Part shown: one piece after another, positions 49,987 to 59,295 of the stretch
How the letters are laid out: the number at the start of each line of letters is the position of its first letter
How positions within the stretch are numbered: the stretch's first letter is position 1
Assembly (NCBI RefSeq): GCF_028745735.1
Contig: NZ_JAQZSM010000019.1
Coordinates: forward strand, 1 to 64,000
DNA: 64,000 nucleotides
From: Roseinatronobacter alkalisoli
GTDB lineage: Bacteria > Pseudomonadota > Alphaproteobacteria > Rhodobacterales > Rhodobacteraceae
Reading direction: 5' to 3'
Notes under the pieces: generated by a model
Seen by the model: the letters and a program-made list of their open reading frames with translations, nothing else
Told to the model about the DNA's origin: nothing
Database searches by the model: none
Translations under genes and position numbers: made by a program

Positions 49987-51507
49987 TCAGTCCTGCACAT
50001 TGGGCAGGGTCGCGATTTTATGAGGACGCAGCGCGCCATAGACCTGCCAAAGGATCGACAGCGCGGCAAGGGCCAGGAAGGTGCCCGAGATGGGATTGGT
50101 CAGGAAACCAGTGAAATCACCCGCCGACAGTTGCAGGCCCCGGCGGAAATTTGTCTCGGCCATGGGACCAAGAATGAACCCTATGATGAACGGGGCGGTG
50201 GGCATGCCCGCCTTGGCAAAGGCGTAGCCCAGAATGCCGAAGGCAAGGATCGTCCAGACATCGAAAATACGACTGCCCAGACCAAAAGCCCCAACAGCAC
50301 ACAGCACCAGAATGATCGGCAGCAGAATATGCTTGGGGATGGCCAGAAGCCTGATGAAGATACGCAAGCCGACGAATTCAAGGATCAGCATCATCACCGC
50401 AGCGACGACAAGCGCAGCAAAGATGGTATAGACCAGCGGCCCTTGCGTGATAAACAGCATCGGCCCCGGCTGAATGCCATGGATCATCAGCCCGCCCAGC
50501 AGGATTGCCGTCACCGCATCGCCGGGAATACCCAGTGTCAGAAGTGGGATCATCGCACCGCCGATACCGGCATTATTGGCGGTTTCGCTGGCAACGACGC
50601 CTTCAATCGTGCCTTTGCCGAATTTCTCTGGCGTTTTTGAGCGCTTCTTCGAGACAATATAGCTGATGATATTCGACGTGCCTGCGCCGATCCCCGGCAG
50701 AATACCGATTGAAATGCCAATCACGGCAGAGCGGATGGCGTTCGGAATCTGGCCCAGAAATTCTGCCATGGAAAAACCAAAACCCTTGATCTTGACCAGC
50801 AGTGGCGGGGCGGGCGGCGCGGCGCCTTTGCGGTGGGCATTTTCGGCGACACGGATCACCTCTGCCACAGCGAACATGCCGACCAGCACGGTCAGGATGG
50901 AAAAGCCCGCATTGATTTCCACCCTGCCAAAGGTGAAGCGCGTAATCGCATCGACGGGCGCAATACCGACGGTCGAAATCGCGAAGCCCGCAACGCCTGC
51001 GAATATGCCCTTGATCATCGACCCGGAGGACAATGTGGCAATTAGCGTCAACGAAAAAACGGCGATGGCGAAATATTCATGCGGGCCAAAGGACAGTGCG
51101 ACACGCGCCAGTGAGGGCGCGATGAACATCAGCGCGCCGATGGACAGGATCGTGCCGATAAAGGAAAACACGATACCCACGCCAAGCGCCTTGGCGCCTT
51201 CACCCTTTTCCATCATCGGCGCACCGTCAAAGGTGGTGGCGATGGAAGACGGCGTGCCGGGTATTTTCAGCAGGATGGCAGAAATCAGCCCGCCTGACGT
51301 GGCCCCCACGAAAAGTGCTATCAGAAGCGAAATGCCGGCTGCCGGCCCCAATGTATAGGTCATTGGCAGACACAGCGCGATGGCCATGACGGCGGTCAGC
51401 CCGGGCACCGCGCCAAACACGATGCCCACGGCCACACCCAGCGTGATCAGGACAAAAATCTGCGGGGACAGGACATTGCCGAACCCCGCGAGCAGAAGAT
51501 CAAGCAT
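49987..51507 (-). CDS. Tripartite tricarboxylate transporter, large permease (TctA family)
   Basis: A 506-residue membrane protein with about twelve helices. LGVAVGIVFGAVPGLTAVMAIALCLPMTYTLGPAAGISLLIALFVGATSGGLISAILLKIPGTPSS is the TctA N-terminal signature, and the mirrored repeat GIGAGTSNIISYIVSKKRSKTPEKFGKG occurs later. It forms the transport channel with TctB. AAGGAG precedes the ATG, and a 12-bp gap separates it from tctB. Substrate is probably the aldonate degraded by the genes that follow. Confidence 0.92.
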   Translation of the reverse strand: MLDLLLAGFGNVLSPQIFVLITLGVAVGIVFGAVPGLTAVMAIALCLPMTYTLGPAAGISLLIALFVGATSGGLISAILLKIPGTPSSIATTFDGAPMMEKGEGAKALGVGIVFSFIGTILSIGALMFIAPSLARVALSFGPHEYFAIAVFSLTLIATLSSGSMIKGIFAGVAGFAISTVGIAPVDAITRFTFGRVEINAGFSILTVLVGMFAVAEVIRVAENAHRKGAAPPAPPLLVKIKGFGFSMAEFLGQIPNAIRSAVIGISIGILPGIGAGTSNIISYIVSKKRSKTPEKFGKGTIEGVVASETANNAGIGGAMIPLLTLGIPGDAVTAILLGGLMIHGIQPGPMLFITQGPLVYTIFAALVVAAVMMLILEFVGLRIFIRLLAIPKHILLPIILVLCAVGAFGLGSRIFDVWTILAFGILGYAFAKAGMPTAPFIIGFILGPMAETNFRRGLQLSAGDFTGFLTNPISGTFLALAALSILWQVYGALRPHKIATLPNVQD

Positions 51508-51519
51508 CAGCCGGGCTCC

Positions 51520-51999
51520 TTATGGCAGATAGGGGGTCAGCGGGCCGCCCGGCAGCATCAGCCGGAACCCATACCGAAACGTCACGAAGATCAGCACCGC
51601 AGCGACCACCGCCAGCACCACATAAAGAAACAGACGCGGCTTTTGTGTCGCAGGCGCAAGAAGGCAGAACTGCGCGAAAAGAAACAAGGCGGCGGCAACC
51701 GGAAAACCAAGCGGCCGCAGCGCCGCAATAAAACACGCAACCAGCCCGAGGGTGGCCATCACGGTCAGGATCTGGCGGGGTTGCAACCGCTCAGACGCAG
51801 TGGATGGCAGAAAGCCGGTCCGGCGCAGTGTCACAATCACCTGTAGCAGGCCAAGCCCAACCATCGCCGTCCCCAGCGCATAGGGGAAAAACGTCGCATC
51901 CACAGCGCCCCGGCGCGGCAACTGCATGGTCATGAACAGGTAACCGATCCCTGCACCGAGCATTGCCAGCCCGATGATGAGTTCAGAATTGCGCGACAT
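51520..51999 (-). CDS. Tripartite tricarboxylate transporter, small permease (TctB family)
   Basis: A 159-residue protein with four helices. LIIGLAMLGAGIGYLFMTMQLPRRG at the start and RPLGFPVAAALFLFAQFCLL in the middle match TctB. GGGGGAG lies before the ATG at 51999. The gene order is C-B-A, the common TTT layout. A strong hairpin separates it from tctC. Confidence 0.88.
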   Translation of the reverse strand: MSRNSELIIGLAMLGAGIGYLFMTMQLPRRGAVDATFFPYALGTAMVGLGLLQVIVTLRRTGFLPSTASERLQPRQILTVMATLGLVACFIAALRPLGFPVAAALFLFAQFCLLAPATQKPRLFLYVVLAVVAAVLIFVTFRYGFRLMLPGGPLTPYLP

Positions 52000-52029
52000 T
52001 TCGACTCCCCCGAAACATATGTGTATTGA

Positions 52030-52066
52030 CCGACAGGCAGCCCGTCTTGCCGGGCCTGCCTGTCGG
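52030..52066 (-). terminator. Strong intercistronic hairpin between tctC and tctB
   Basis: CCGACAGGCAG (52030-52040) pairs with CTGCCTGTCGG (52056-52066), and an inner CCCG/CGGG extends the stem with one bulged base. There is no U-tract. It lies directly after the binding-protein gene and probably limits read-through or protects the tctC mRNA 3' end. Confidence 0.6.
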
Positions 52067-52088
52067 CCTGTCGTCGGTCAGTCCGGGT

Positions 52089-53054
52089 TTAACGCGCGGA
52101 CTGAAGCACTTCGCGGAAGGGCATGTATGTGTCGCGAATGGCATTCAGCCGCTCCATTGCGGCATCATGCGCAAGGAAGGACACGGGCTGTTTGAAGCCC
52201 TGCTCCAGATCCGCAGCATATTCCGGGATTTCGGTAATCTGGCGCATGATGTCTTCCATCTTGGCCACAATTTCCGGATCCGTACCCTTGGGGAAGGCGA
52301 TGATATAGGGGTTGTTCATCACGAAATCGACGCCCTGTTCCGCGAAGGTCGGAATATCACCCAGCAGTTCGTTGCGGGTTTCATTGGGCTGTCCCAGAAC
52401 GACCATCTGGCCTGCGGTGTGATAATCCTGAATCGCACCATAGGCGATGCCGCCCACGTCAATCCGGCCACCCAGAAGCGCCGCGATCTTGTCCGAGGCG
52501 GAACCCGTATCAACCACACGCATGTCAGCGCCGGTTTCCTGCTGGAAAATCGTGCCCTGCAGATGCGAATAGCCGCCGAACTCGGTCCCGAAAACCACGC
52601 TTTGCGGTTCTGCGTCAGTGCGTGCGACCAGTTCGTCAATGCTGGTAATGCCCGATTGCGCGCTGGCCACGAAAACCGCGCCCTGATCAATCCCCGGGAT
52701 GCAACAGATTTCGAAATCATCAATGCCGTAATCTGCAAGCCCCGACACTTCGGTGACGATCAGATGGCCAGTATGACCGAACAGCATGGTGTAGCCATCA
52801 GGATCAGCATCCTTGACCGCCGAGGTTGCAATGGTTGCGCCGCCGCCGGGCATATTGGTCACAACCATGGACCCACCGGTGATCTGTTCGAAATAGCGCG
52901 CCATCGTGCGGGTGTTGAAATCGGTATCGCCACCGGGGCCCGCGCCGATGATCACATTGATGGTGCGGGTCGGCCAGTCGGTTTCAGCCTGCGCGGCCGA
53001 TACGGACAAGGCAAGGGCGCTGGCCGTTGTCAGAACGGTGAAACGGAAAGTCAT
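52089..53054 (-). CDS. Tripartite tricarboxylate transporter substrate-binding protein (TctC family)
   Basis: A 321-residue periplasmic protein with signal peptide MTFRFTVLTTASALALSVSAAQA. WPTRTINVIIGAGPGGDTDFNTRTMARYFEQ is the TctC N-terminus, and GGSMVVTNMPGGGATIATSAVKDADPDGYTM follows with the carboxylate-binding loop. The ATG at 53054 has GGAGG about 8 nt upstream; the longer frame lies across the operator. It is the first gene of the operon, reading away from the GntR regulator at 53214, with the palindrome 53101-53114 between them. Confidence 0.9.
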   Translation of the reverse strand: MTFRFTVLTTASALALSVSAAQAETDWPTRTINVIIGAGPGGDTDFNTRTMARYFEQITGGSMVVTNMPGGGATIATSAVKDADPDGYTMLFGHTGHLIVTEVSGLADYGIDDFEICCIPGIDQGAVFVASAQSGITSIDELVARTDAEPQSVVFGTEFGGYSHLQGTIFQQETGADMRVVDTGSASDKIAALLGGRIDVGGIAYGAIQDYHTAGQMVVLGQPNETRNELLGDIPTFAEQGVDFVMNNPYIIAFPKGTDPEIVAKMEDIMRQITEIPEYAADLEQGFKQPVSFLAHDAAMERLNAIRDTYMPFREVLQSAR

Positions 53055-53100
53055 GGGTGCTCCTCCACTAGCATATTGGTCAGTTGAACCGTTCTGAAGT

Positions 53101-53114
53101 ATTAATATATTAAT
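53101..53114. promoter_or_regulatory. Palindromic GntR-type operator between tctC and the regulator
   Basis: ATTAATATATTAAT is a perfect 14-bp palindrome with a TAATATATTA core. It lies between the divergent starts at 53054 and 53214. The same core appears before the second GntR gene. Confidence 0.6.
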
Positions 53115-53213
53115 GATCAGAAGGCAAGCTTCTGCTACGATAAGGCAATTCGCCTTTGAAAGCGCGCGTCTGCTGGCATAAGATCGTGAAAAAATAAGGC
53201 ACTGAACCACGTC

Positions 53214-53897
53214 ATGACAACGCCCAAGCGCAAGCAATCCCGAGCAGATGTAATATACGAATCGCTGCGGCGCATGATTGTGACACTGGAATTACCCCCC
53301 AAGCACGTCCTGCAGGAACGCGAACTGGCCGAGAAATTTGCCGTGAGTCGCACACCGGTGCGTGAAGCAATCCTGCGCCTTGCCGAACAGGAACTTGTCG
53401 TCATAGCACCCCAGCACGGCACATTCGTGGCCGCCATCAGTCCCGATTCCGTGCGGCAGGCGCATTTCCTGCGCGTCAATCTGGAAACGCCTGTCGTGGA
53501 TATGCTGTGTCAGGCTGGCGAACTTGACCTGTCAGTACCGCGCGCCGTGATACTGGAACAGAAACTGGTCGCGCGGCACAATTCATATGCCGAATACATG
53601 CCGCTTGATGATCGCTTTCACCAGTCCCTGTTTGAAATCGCGGGTATGGGCGGCATCTGGCAGGTGATTCATGCCCGCAAGGCGCATCTGGATCGCATCC
53701 GCTTTCTGAAAGCCGCCGAGCGTAGCGAACTGGATACGTTGACACGCCAGCATGAAGCGATCCTTGACGGGATTGCAAATCGTTCGCGATTGGGCGCGCA
53801 GGAACTTATCCGCGCGCATGTTTCCGGCTCTCTGGCCTTCATGCAATCCCTGTTACACAGCAATCCCGAGTTGTTCGAGCAGACCGCAGAGCCTTGA
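53214..53897 (+). CDS. GntR-family regulator, FCD subfamily (1)
   Basis: A 227-residue FCD regulator. The winged HTH spans about 10-75, with LQERELAEKFAVSRTPVREAILRLAEQELV. The C-terminal helical domain has DDRFHQSLFEIAG, RQHEAILDGI and AHVSGSL histidines that normally bind a metal and a carboxylated effector. It is divergent from the TctCBA/aldonate operon and probably represses it until the acid binds. The ATG at 53214 has only a weak Shine-Dalgarno. Confidence 0.87.
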   Translation: MTTPKRKQSRADVIYESLRRMIVTLELPPKHVLQERELAEKFAVSRTPVREAILRLAEQELVVIAPQHGTFVAAISPDSVRQAHFLRVNLETPVVDMLCQAGELDLSVPRAVILEQKLVARHNSYAEYMPLDDRFHQSLFEIAGMGGIWQVIHARKAHLDRIRFLKAAERSELDTLTRQHEAILDGIANRSRLGAQELIRAHVSGSLAFMQSLLHSNPELFEQTAEP

Positions 53898-53915
53898 CAC
53901 CGACGGCAGGAGCGC

Positions 53916-53931
53916 TTCTAATATATTAGAA
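53916..53931. promoter_or_regulatory. Palindromic operator upstream of second GntR gene
   Basis: TTCTAATATATTAGAA is a perfect 16-bp palindrome sharing the TAATATATTA core with the site at 53101. It lies 18 bp before the GTG at 53950, so at least one of the two regulators probably binds here. Confidence 0.55.
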
Positions 53932-53949
53932 CCTTAGTGGAGCGCATCA

Positions 53950-54615
53950 GTGGACGGTCGTATTACCCCTGCCACAATGTCAATTTACGACGCGTTGCGT
54001 GACAGGATCATTACGCTTGATATCGCGCCCGGTGCGCTGCTTAGCCGTGCCGGGATCATGCAGCAGTTTGACACCAGCGCCACCCCCATCCGCGAAGCAT
54101 TGCGTGCCTTGCGTGACGAAGGGCTGGTCGAAATCCACCCACAGGCCAGCACCCGCGTCAGCCGGATTGACCTGTCGCAGGCCACCCAGACCCATTTCCT
54201 GCGAAGCACGCTGGAACAAGCCATCGTTGCCCAGATCGCGGAAACCGGGGCATCTGGCGTTCATGCGGAACTGTCCAGTATCGTCGAGTTGCAACGCGAC
54301 TGTGTGGCCGCAAACGACCTGGCCGGGTTCCGTCAGCTTGACCTTGCATTCCACCAGACGCTGTTTCGCGCAACGGACCGGCTTGCCCTTTATAAACTGA
54401 TCCGACGGGAAAGCGGGCATATCGACCGCATCCGTGCGCTGCATCTGCCGCGTGCGGATAAAACCGCGCAAATTCTTACTGACCATGACCGAATTGTTAC
54501 GGCTTTACGCCTTGGCGACCCGCAGCTTGCAAAGGAACGGATGCGCCTTCATCTTTCGCATACCATCGCGCTTGGTCCCGCGTTGAAACAGGAATTCCCT
54601 GCATACTTCGTCTGA
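53950..54615 (+). CDS. GntR-family regulator, FCD subfamily (2)
   Basis: A 221-residue FCD regulator. The HTH includes LSRAGIMQQFDTSATPIREALRALRDEGLV, and the sensor domain has LDLAFHQTLFRATDR, LTDHDRIVTAL and LHLSHTI with the metal-binding histidines. It starts with GTG at 53950 behind GGAG. It shares strand and spacing (52 bp) with the first regulator but is not a close copy. Two FCD regulators in tandem may sense different intermediates of the adjacent pathway, or one may serve the deoxyribose operon to the right. Confidence 0.85.
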   Translation: MDGRITPATMSIYDALRDRIITLDIAPGALLSRAGIMQQFDTSATPIREALRALRDEGLVEIHPQASTRVSRIDLSQATQTHFLRSTLEQAIVAQIAETGASGVHAELSSIVELQRDCVAANDLAGFRQLDLAFHQTLFRATDRLALYKLIRRESGHIDRIRALHLPRADKTAQILTDHDRIVTALRLGDPQLAKERMRLHLSHTIALGPALKQEFPAYFV

Positions 54616-54787
54616 ATGCAGGGCCGTGCTGTAGCCTGGGTCGCGCAGGCCATTTCATAGTCGTGATTTTCCCGGCATGTCGCGAATGTCCGGGCATTTA
54701 CACTATATGGCCCGCCCCCTGCGGGTTCTGGTCTGCGCCCCGGAAGATGCCAGTTACGCAAAACCCGGCATCGACCGGATGCGCGGA

Positions 54788-57139
54788 TCAGGCCCCGTAA
54801 GGCACCCAGATATTCTTGATCTGTGTTGCGCGGTGCAGGAAGGCGCGGCCCTGCCCGTCAGCGCCGGACCAGTCGCGGGCACCGTCGAATTCCGTCCATG
54901 TTTGCTTCAGGTTGCCCGCGCTTTCGACCTCTACCATCGCGCCACCGTCGCGCCCGCCCACATACCACATTCCCGCGACACCATCATGTTCCGCCAGTGT
55001 CTTCGCCAGTATGTCGCGCGGGCCGGTGATGATATTGACGACACCGGCAGGAATATCCGACGTTTCAAGAACCTGATACAGGTCAGTCGCCGCCAGTGGG
55101 TGCACCTGCGACGGCACCGCGACCACAGTATTGCCCATGGCGATGGCGGGCAGCACAAGGCTTATGAAACCCAGCAGCGGCACCCCAGTCGGACAGACCA
55201 CGCCCATCACACCAAGCGGTTCGGGCATCGCCAGCGTTACATGCGCTGATTTCGTATGATGAACGGCACCATCGAACTTGTCCGCTTGCGCGGCATACCA
55301 GAAGCAGCGCCGGATTGCGGTTTCCACCTCGGCCCGCGCGGTGGCGCCTTTTGTGCCGAAGCTTTCCAGACGTGCCGCAAATTCATTTGCGCGCGCCGAA
55401 AGGTTTTCTGCCAGATAATAAAGCACCTGCGCCCGGTTGTGGCCCGTCGCACTGGCCCAGCCACTGACTTTGCCCGCCGCCTCCACAGCGTTGCGGATAT
55501 CCTTGCGATTGCCCAGACCCGCAAGCCCGGCAGCACCCTTCCTTCCTGCTACTGCATAGGCATAGCCGGAGTCAGGCCGCGCCTGTTTGCCACCCACGAA
55601 AAGTTTCGCGGTCCGGTCAATCGCCGCATCCGCACCGCCCCCGTGGGGCGTGGCCTGCAGTTCGGGCAATTCGGCGGGCGTGCCCGTCGGGGCGGGGCGG
55701 CGCAGATAGGCCATCATGCCCTCGCGGCCCCCTTCACGCCCGAAACCCGACTCTCGGTAGCCGCCAAAACCCGCGCCCGCGTCGAACACATTGGTGCAAT
55801 TGATCCATACCACCCCCGCCTTCACCTGCGCAGCAATATCAAGGCACAGGTTCACATTCTCCGACCAGATCGAGGCCGCCAGCCCATAGCGCGTGTTATT
55901 GGCAAGCTCCACTGCGTCTGTGGGGCTGCGGAAGGTGGTCATCGTCACGACCGGGCCAAATATCTCTTCGGTTGACAGCACATTTGCGGGCTGCACATTC
56001 GTCACAATCGTCGGCGGATAAAAACAGCCTTCGGGCGCATCCCCCTGATGCAGCACCGCACCCTGCGCCACGCCTTGCGCCACCAGCGCCCGGATCCGGT
56101 CCAGTTGCACGGGATGCACGATTGCGCCCATGTCAGTGCATTTATCAAGTGGATCACCCACCCGCAGCACCGCCATCCGCGCCTTCAGCAATGATTCAAA
56201 GCGCGCGGCAACCGCCTCGGCCACCAGAATGCGCGCGCCAGCGCAGCAAACCTGCCCTTGATTGAACCAGATCGCATCGACCACGCCTTCTACCGCTGCA
56301 TCCAGATCCGCATCGGCAAAAACCACGAAAGGTGACTTGCCCCCCAATTCCAGCGTCAGCGCCTTGCCCGACCCCGCGATCTGACGCCGGATAGTCTTGC
56401 CCACCTCTGTCGAGCCGGTGAAGGCAACCTTGTCCACCCCCTTGTGGCCGGTGATGGCCGCACCTGTCGCACCATCGCCTGTGACAATGTTGATAACGCC
56501 TGCGGGCAGTCCTGCCTCGGCGCAGACCTGGGCAAAGGCCAATGCCGTCAGCGGGGTATATTCCGCAGGCTTCAGCACCACCGTATTTCCGGCCGCAAGC
56601 GCGGGCGCGATCTTCCAGGCCAGCATCAGTAACGGGAAATTCCATGGGATTACCTGCCCGCAGACACCATGGGCCGCATATCCCGGCAGTTCGTCGGCGG
56701 CAATCTCTGCCCAGCCGGCATGGTGGTAGAAATGGCGCGCGACCAGTGGCACGTCGATATCGCGCGTCTCGCGGATCGGTTTGCCGTTATCGATGGATTC
56801 CAGCACGGCAAGGAAACGGGCATGCTGCTGGACATGGCGCGCAATGGCATAAAGGTGGCGCGCGCGCGCGTGACCCGAAAGCTTCGCCCAGTTTGCTTGC
56901 GCCTTCCGCGCGGCATGCACCGCCGCATCCACATCTGCTGTCGTCCCTTGCGTAACACACGCGATAACACCGCCCGTTGCCGGGTTATGCACCTCAAAGC
57001 CAGGTCCGGGCGCGGTGAAAACACCATTAATGAAATGACCGAAGCCATCCGCATGCGCGTCGAGCCAGCCCTGCACGACAGAAGAATCCTCGGGCGCGGG
57101 GCCATATTCCATGCTCTTAAGTATCTCCTTGATGCTCAT
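54788..57139 (-). CDS. ALDH16-type double-domain aldehyde dehydrogenase
   Basis: A 783-residue protein. The N-terminal domain (about 1-490) is a full aldehyde dehydrogenase: NFPLLMLAWKIAPALAAGNTVVLKPAE, LELGGKSPFVVF with the Glu, and FNQGQVCCAGARI with the Cys. The C-terminal domain (about 510-783) resembles the ALDH cofactor-binding half (GVMGVVCPTGVPLLGFISLVLPAIAMGNTVVAVPS) but lacks a catalytic Cys, the hallmark of ALDH16. It follows deoC by 10 bp, so it likely oxidises acetaldehyde or glyceraldehyde derivatives released by that aldolase (inference). AAAGGGA precedes the ATG at 57139. Confidence 0.87.
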   Translation of the reverse strand: MSIKEILKSMEYGPAPEDSSVVQGWLDAHADGFGHFINGVFTAPGPGFEVHNPATGGVIACVTQGTTADVDAAVHAARKAQANWAKLSGHARARHLYAIARHVQQHARFLAVLESIDNGKPIRETRDIDVPLVARHFYHHAGWAEIAADELPGYAAHGVCGQVIPWNFPLLMLAWKIAPALAAGNTVVLKPAEYTPLTALAFAQVCAEAGLPAGVINIVTGDGATGAAITGHKGVDKVAFTGSTEVGKTIRRQIAGSGKALTLELGGKSPFVVFADADLDAAVEGVVDAIWFNQGQVCCAGARILVAEAVAARFESLLKARMAVLRVGDPLDKCTDMGAIVHPVQLDRIRALVAQGVAQGAVLHQGDAPEGCFYPPTIVTNVQPANVLSTEEIFGPVVTMTTFRSPTDAVELANNTRYGLAASIWSENVNLCLDIAAQVKAGVVWINCTNVFDAGAGFGGYRESGFGREGGREGMMAYLRRPAPTGTPAELPELQATPHGGGADAAIDRTAKLFVGGKQARPDSGYAYAVAGRKGAAGLAGLGNRKDIRNAVEAAGKVSGWASATGHNRAQVLYYLAENLSARANEFAARLESFGTKGATARAEVETAIRRCFWYAAQADKFDGAVHHTKSAHVTLAMPEPLGVMGVVCPTGVPLLGFISLVLPAIAMGNTVVAVPSQVHPLAATDLYQVLETSDIPAGVVNIITGPRDILAKTLAEHDGVAGMWYVGGRDGGAMVEVESAGNLKQTWTEFDGARDWSGADGQGRAFLHRATQIKNIWVPYGA

Positions 57140-57149
57140 CAGTGTCCCT

Positions 57150-58190
57150 TTACGACGCAGCGTGGCGGTGCGAGGCAGCATAGCGCCCCGTAATATGGTG
57201 TTCTAACTGGCGTTCGATATCGCCCAGCATGGATGACGCCCCGAAGCGAAACAGATCCGGTTCAAGCCATGGTCTGCCCAGTTCTTCTTTCATCAGGATC
57301 TGCCAACTCAGCGCTTCCTTCGCCTGCTTCATGCCGCCTGCGGGCTTGAAACCGATCCGGTAGCCGGTGGCGGCACCATAGTCCCGAAGTGCGCGAACCA
57401 TTACCAGACTGACAGGCAGCGTGGCATTCACGTCTTCCTTCCCGGTGGACGTCTTGATGAAATCCGCCCCTGCCTGCATCGCCACCATTGATGCGGCATA
57501 GACGTTTTCCAGCGTGCGCAGATCGCCGGTGGCCAGAATTGCCTTCATATGCGCCGCGCCGCAGGCTTCGCGCATGGCGCGGATTTCATCATGAAGCGCC
57601 TGCCAGTCTTGCCTGAACACATGTTCACGGGTGATAACAATGTCAATTTCCTGTGCGCCCTGCGATACGGCCCATCTGATTTCGGCCAGGCGCAGGTCAA
57701 GCGGCGTCAACCCGGCCGGGAAACCCGTCGCCACACTCGCCACCGGAATACCGGAACCTTCCAGCGCCTCAACCGCGTGGGGGACCATCGTGGGATAGAC
57801 GCAGACCGCGCCAACCGTCAGTCCCATCCCTTCGATCCCCAGTCCGGTCACAATCCGGTCGGCCAGCGGGCGCCGTGCCTTGGCACATAAGCGCCGCACT
57901 CTTTCAGCGGTATCATCGCCTGCAAGTGTCGTCAGATCGACCAGGCGGATTGCGTTCACCAACCACGCCGCCTGATGCAGCTTCTTTGCGGTTCGTCGCC
58001 CCGCAAGTGTCGCGACCCTGCGTTCCGCAGCAGACCGGTTGACCGCGTGCCCCTCGAACATCGCGACATCCAGCGGAAGGCCGGGGTTGCGCCCCTTTTT
58101 TACCTGCCTCACAGGCGCAGGACGCGGATCGGTGGCAACCGGATCATCTGCCGGGCAGGTATGGTTGCGTGTATCGTCATTCACAATCAT
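57150..58190 (-). CDS. deoC: Deoxyribose-phosphate aldolase
   Basis: A 346-residue DeoC with an N-terminal extension of about 75 residues before the barrel, as in the alphaproteobacterial long form. LVDLTTLAGDDTAERV starts the barrel, QEIDIVI has the Asp, MKAILATGDL has the Schiff-base Lys, and DFIKTSTGKEDVNATL has the second Lys. It cleaves 2-deoxyribose-5-phosphate into glyceraldehyde-3-phosphate and acetaldehyde. The ATG at 58190 has AGAG 6 nt upstream; ATG at 58196 is possible. It is followed directly by the ALDH16 gene and preceded by the sugar kinase with a 172-bp gap. Confidence 0.9.
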   Translation of the reverse strand: MIVNDDTRNHTCPADDPVATDPRPAPVRQVKKGRNPGLPLDVAMFEGHAVNRSAAERRVATLAGRRTAKKLHQAAWLVNAIRLVDLTTLAGDDTAERVRRLCAKARRPLADRIVTGLGIEGMGLTVGAVCVYPTMVPHAVEALEGSGIPVASVATGFPAGLTPLDLRLAEIRWAVSQGAQEIDIVITREHVFRQDWQALHDEIRAMREACGAAHMKAILATGDLRTLENVYAASMVAMQAGADFIKTSTGKEDVNATLPVSLVMVRALRDYGAATGYRIGFKPAGGMKQAKEALSWQILMKEELGRPWLEPDLFRFGASSMLGDIERQLEHHITGRYAASHRHAAS

Positions 58191-58362
58191 GGTCATCTCT
58201 TTGCCGTGGTGGATGGCATCATCGCCACTCCGCCGCTGTCAGGTGCGCGCCGCTGTCGGAATCTGTCCCTATCGCCGCAAATTCCGCGTATTTCGGGACG
58301 CAGGCCTTGCGGATGGCGAAAACGGCCCGGATCAGCGCAAGCGAAATGATATCCGGGCACGT

Positions 58363-59295
58363 TCAGTTTTCCCCAAGCGCGCGGCAAAACACCCCGAATG
58401 TTTCGGTGTCGGCATAGCTCGACTGGGTGCCGCGCCCGGTGATTGAATGCGCGGCATAGCGCGCAGCACGTTCCAGCGCCTGCTGCGGTGTGGCGCCACC
58501 CGACAGGAAACGCGCAAAGCTTCCGATGAACGCATCGCCCGCGCCGGTTGTGTCCACGGCTTCGACCCGGACTGGCGCAATCTGCACAGCGTCTTCTGCA
58601 GTGACAAGCCGCGCACCACGCGCACCCAACGTCACGATCACATTGCGTATGCCGCGCTTGATAAGTGACCGCGCTGCGGCAAGCACCGCCGCGTCGGTGT
58701 CAGTGGGCATGCCCGACAGCAGCGCGAGTTCGCTTTCATTCGGGCAGAACCAGTCCAGCCCGTCAAGCCGCGACAGGTCAAGTTCCGGGTCGGCGGGGGC
58801 CGGGTTCAGAATAGTCTGCACCCCATGCCGCGCCCCGAATGCGACGGCATGATAAACGGTGTCAAGCGGCACCTCCAGTTGCAGAAGGATGGCGTCGCAC
58901 CCCTTCAGCGTCGCGGCGGCGGCGTCGATGTCAGCTGGTGAAAGATGGGCATTTGCGCCCTTCACAATCAGGATGGCATTTTCACCATCCGGCGCAACGA
59001 AGATCGGCGCAACGCCGGATGGCGTACCCTCGACACAGCGGAGATGGGAAACATCTATGCCGTGATCCGACAAATTCTGCCGCGTCCGGGGGCCGAAGAT
59101 ATCATCGCCGACGCAGGTTACCATCGACACCTGCGCGCCCAGTCGCGCGGCGGCCACGGCCTGATTGGCTCCCTTCCCGCCGAAGCCAAGCACAAAATCG
59201 GGTGCCTCCAGCGTTTCGCCGCGATCGGGCATCCGGTTCACATAGGTAACAAGATCGACCATGTTCGATCCAACGACAGCAATGCGGTCAGCCAT
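58363..59295 (-). CDS. PfkB-family sugar kinase (ribokinase/deoxyribokinase)
   Basis: A 310-residue PfkB kinase. GGKGANQAVAAARLGAQVSMV is the first PfkB signature and VDTTGAGDAFIGSFA the second, with the catalytic Asp. VVGSNMVDLVTYV at the start is the ribokinase type. With deoC and a sugar ABC importer it most plausibly phosphorylates 2-deoxy-D-ribose or ribose. The ATG at 59295 overlaps the epimerase gene by 8 bp. The 172 bp between it and deoC contains an imperfect CCCGGAT/ATCCGGG repeat but no gene. Confidence 0.87.
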   Translation of the reverse strand: MADRIAVVGSNMVDLVTYVNRMPDRGETLEAPDFVLGFGGKGANQAVAAARLGAQVSMVTCVGDDIFGPRTRQNLSDHGIDVSHLRCVEGTPSGVAPIFVAPDGENAILIVKGANAHLSPADIDAAAATLKGCDAILLQLEVPLDTVYHAVAFGARHGVQTILNPAPADPELDLSRLDGLDWFCPNESELALLSGMPTDTDAAVLAAARSLIKRGIRNVIVTLGARGARLVTAEDAVQIAPVRVEAVDTTGAGDAFIGSFARFLSGGATPQQALERAARYAAHSITGRGTQSSYADTETFGVFCRALGEN

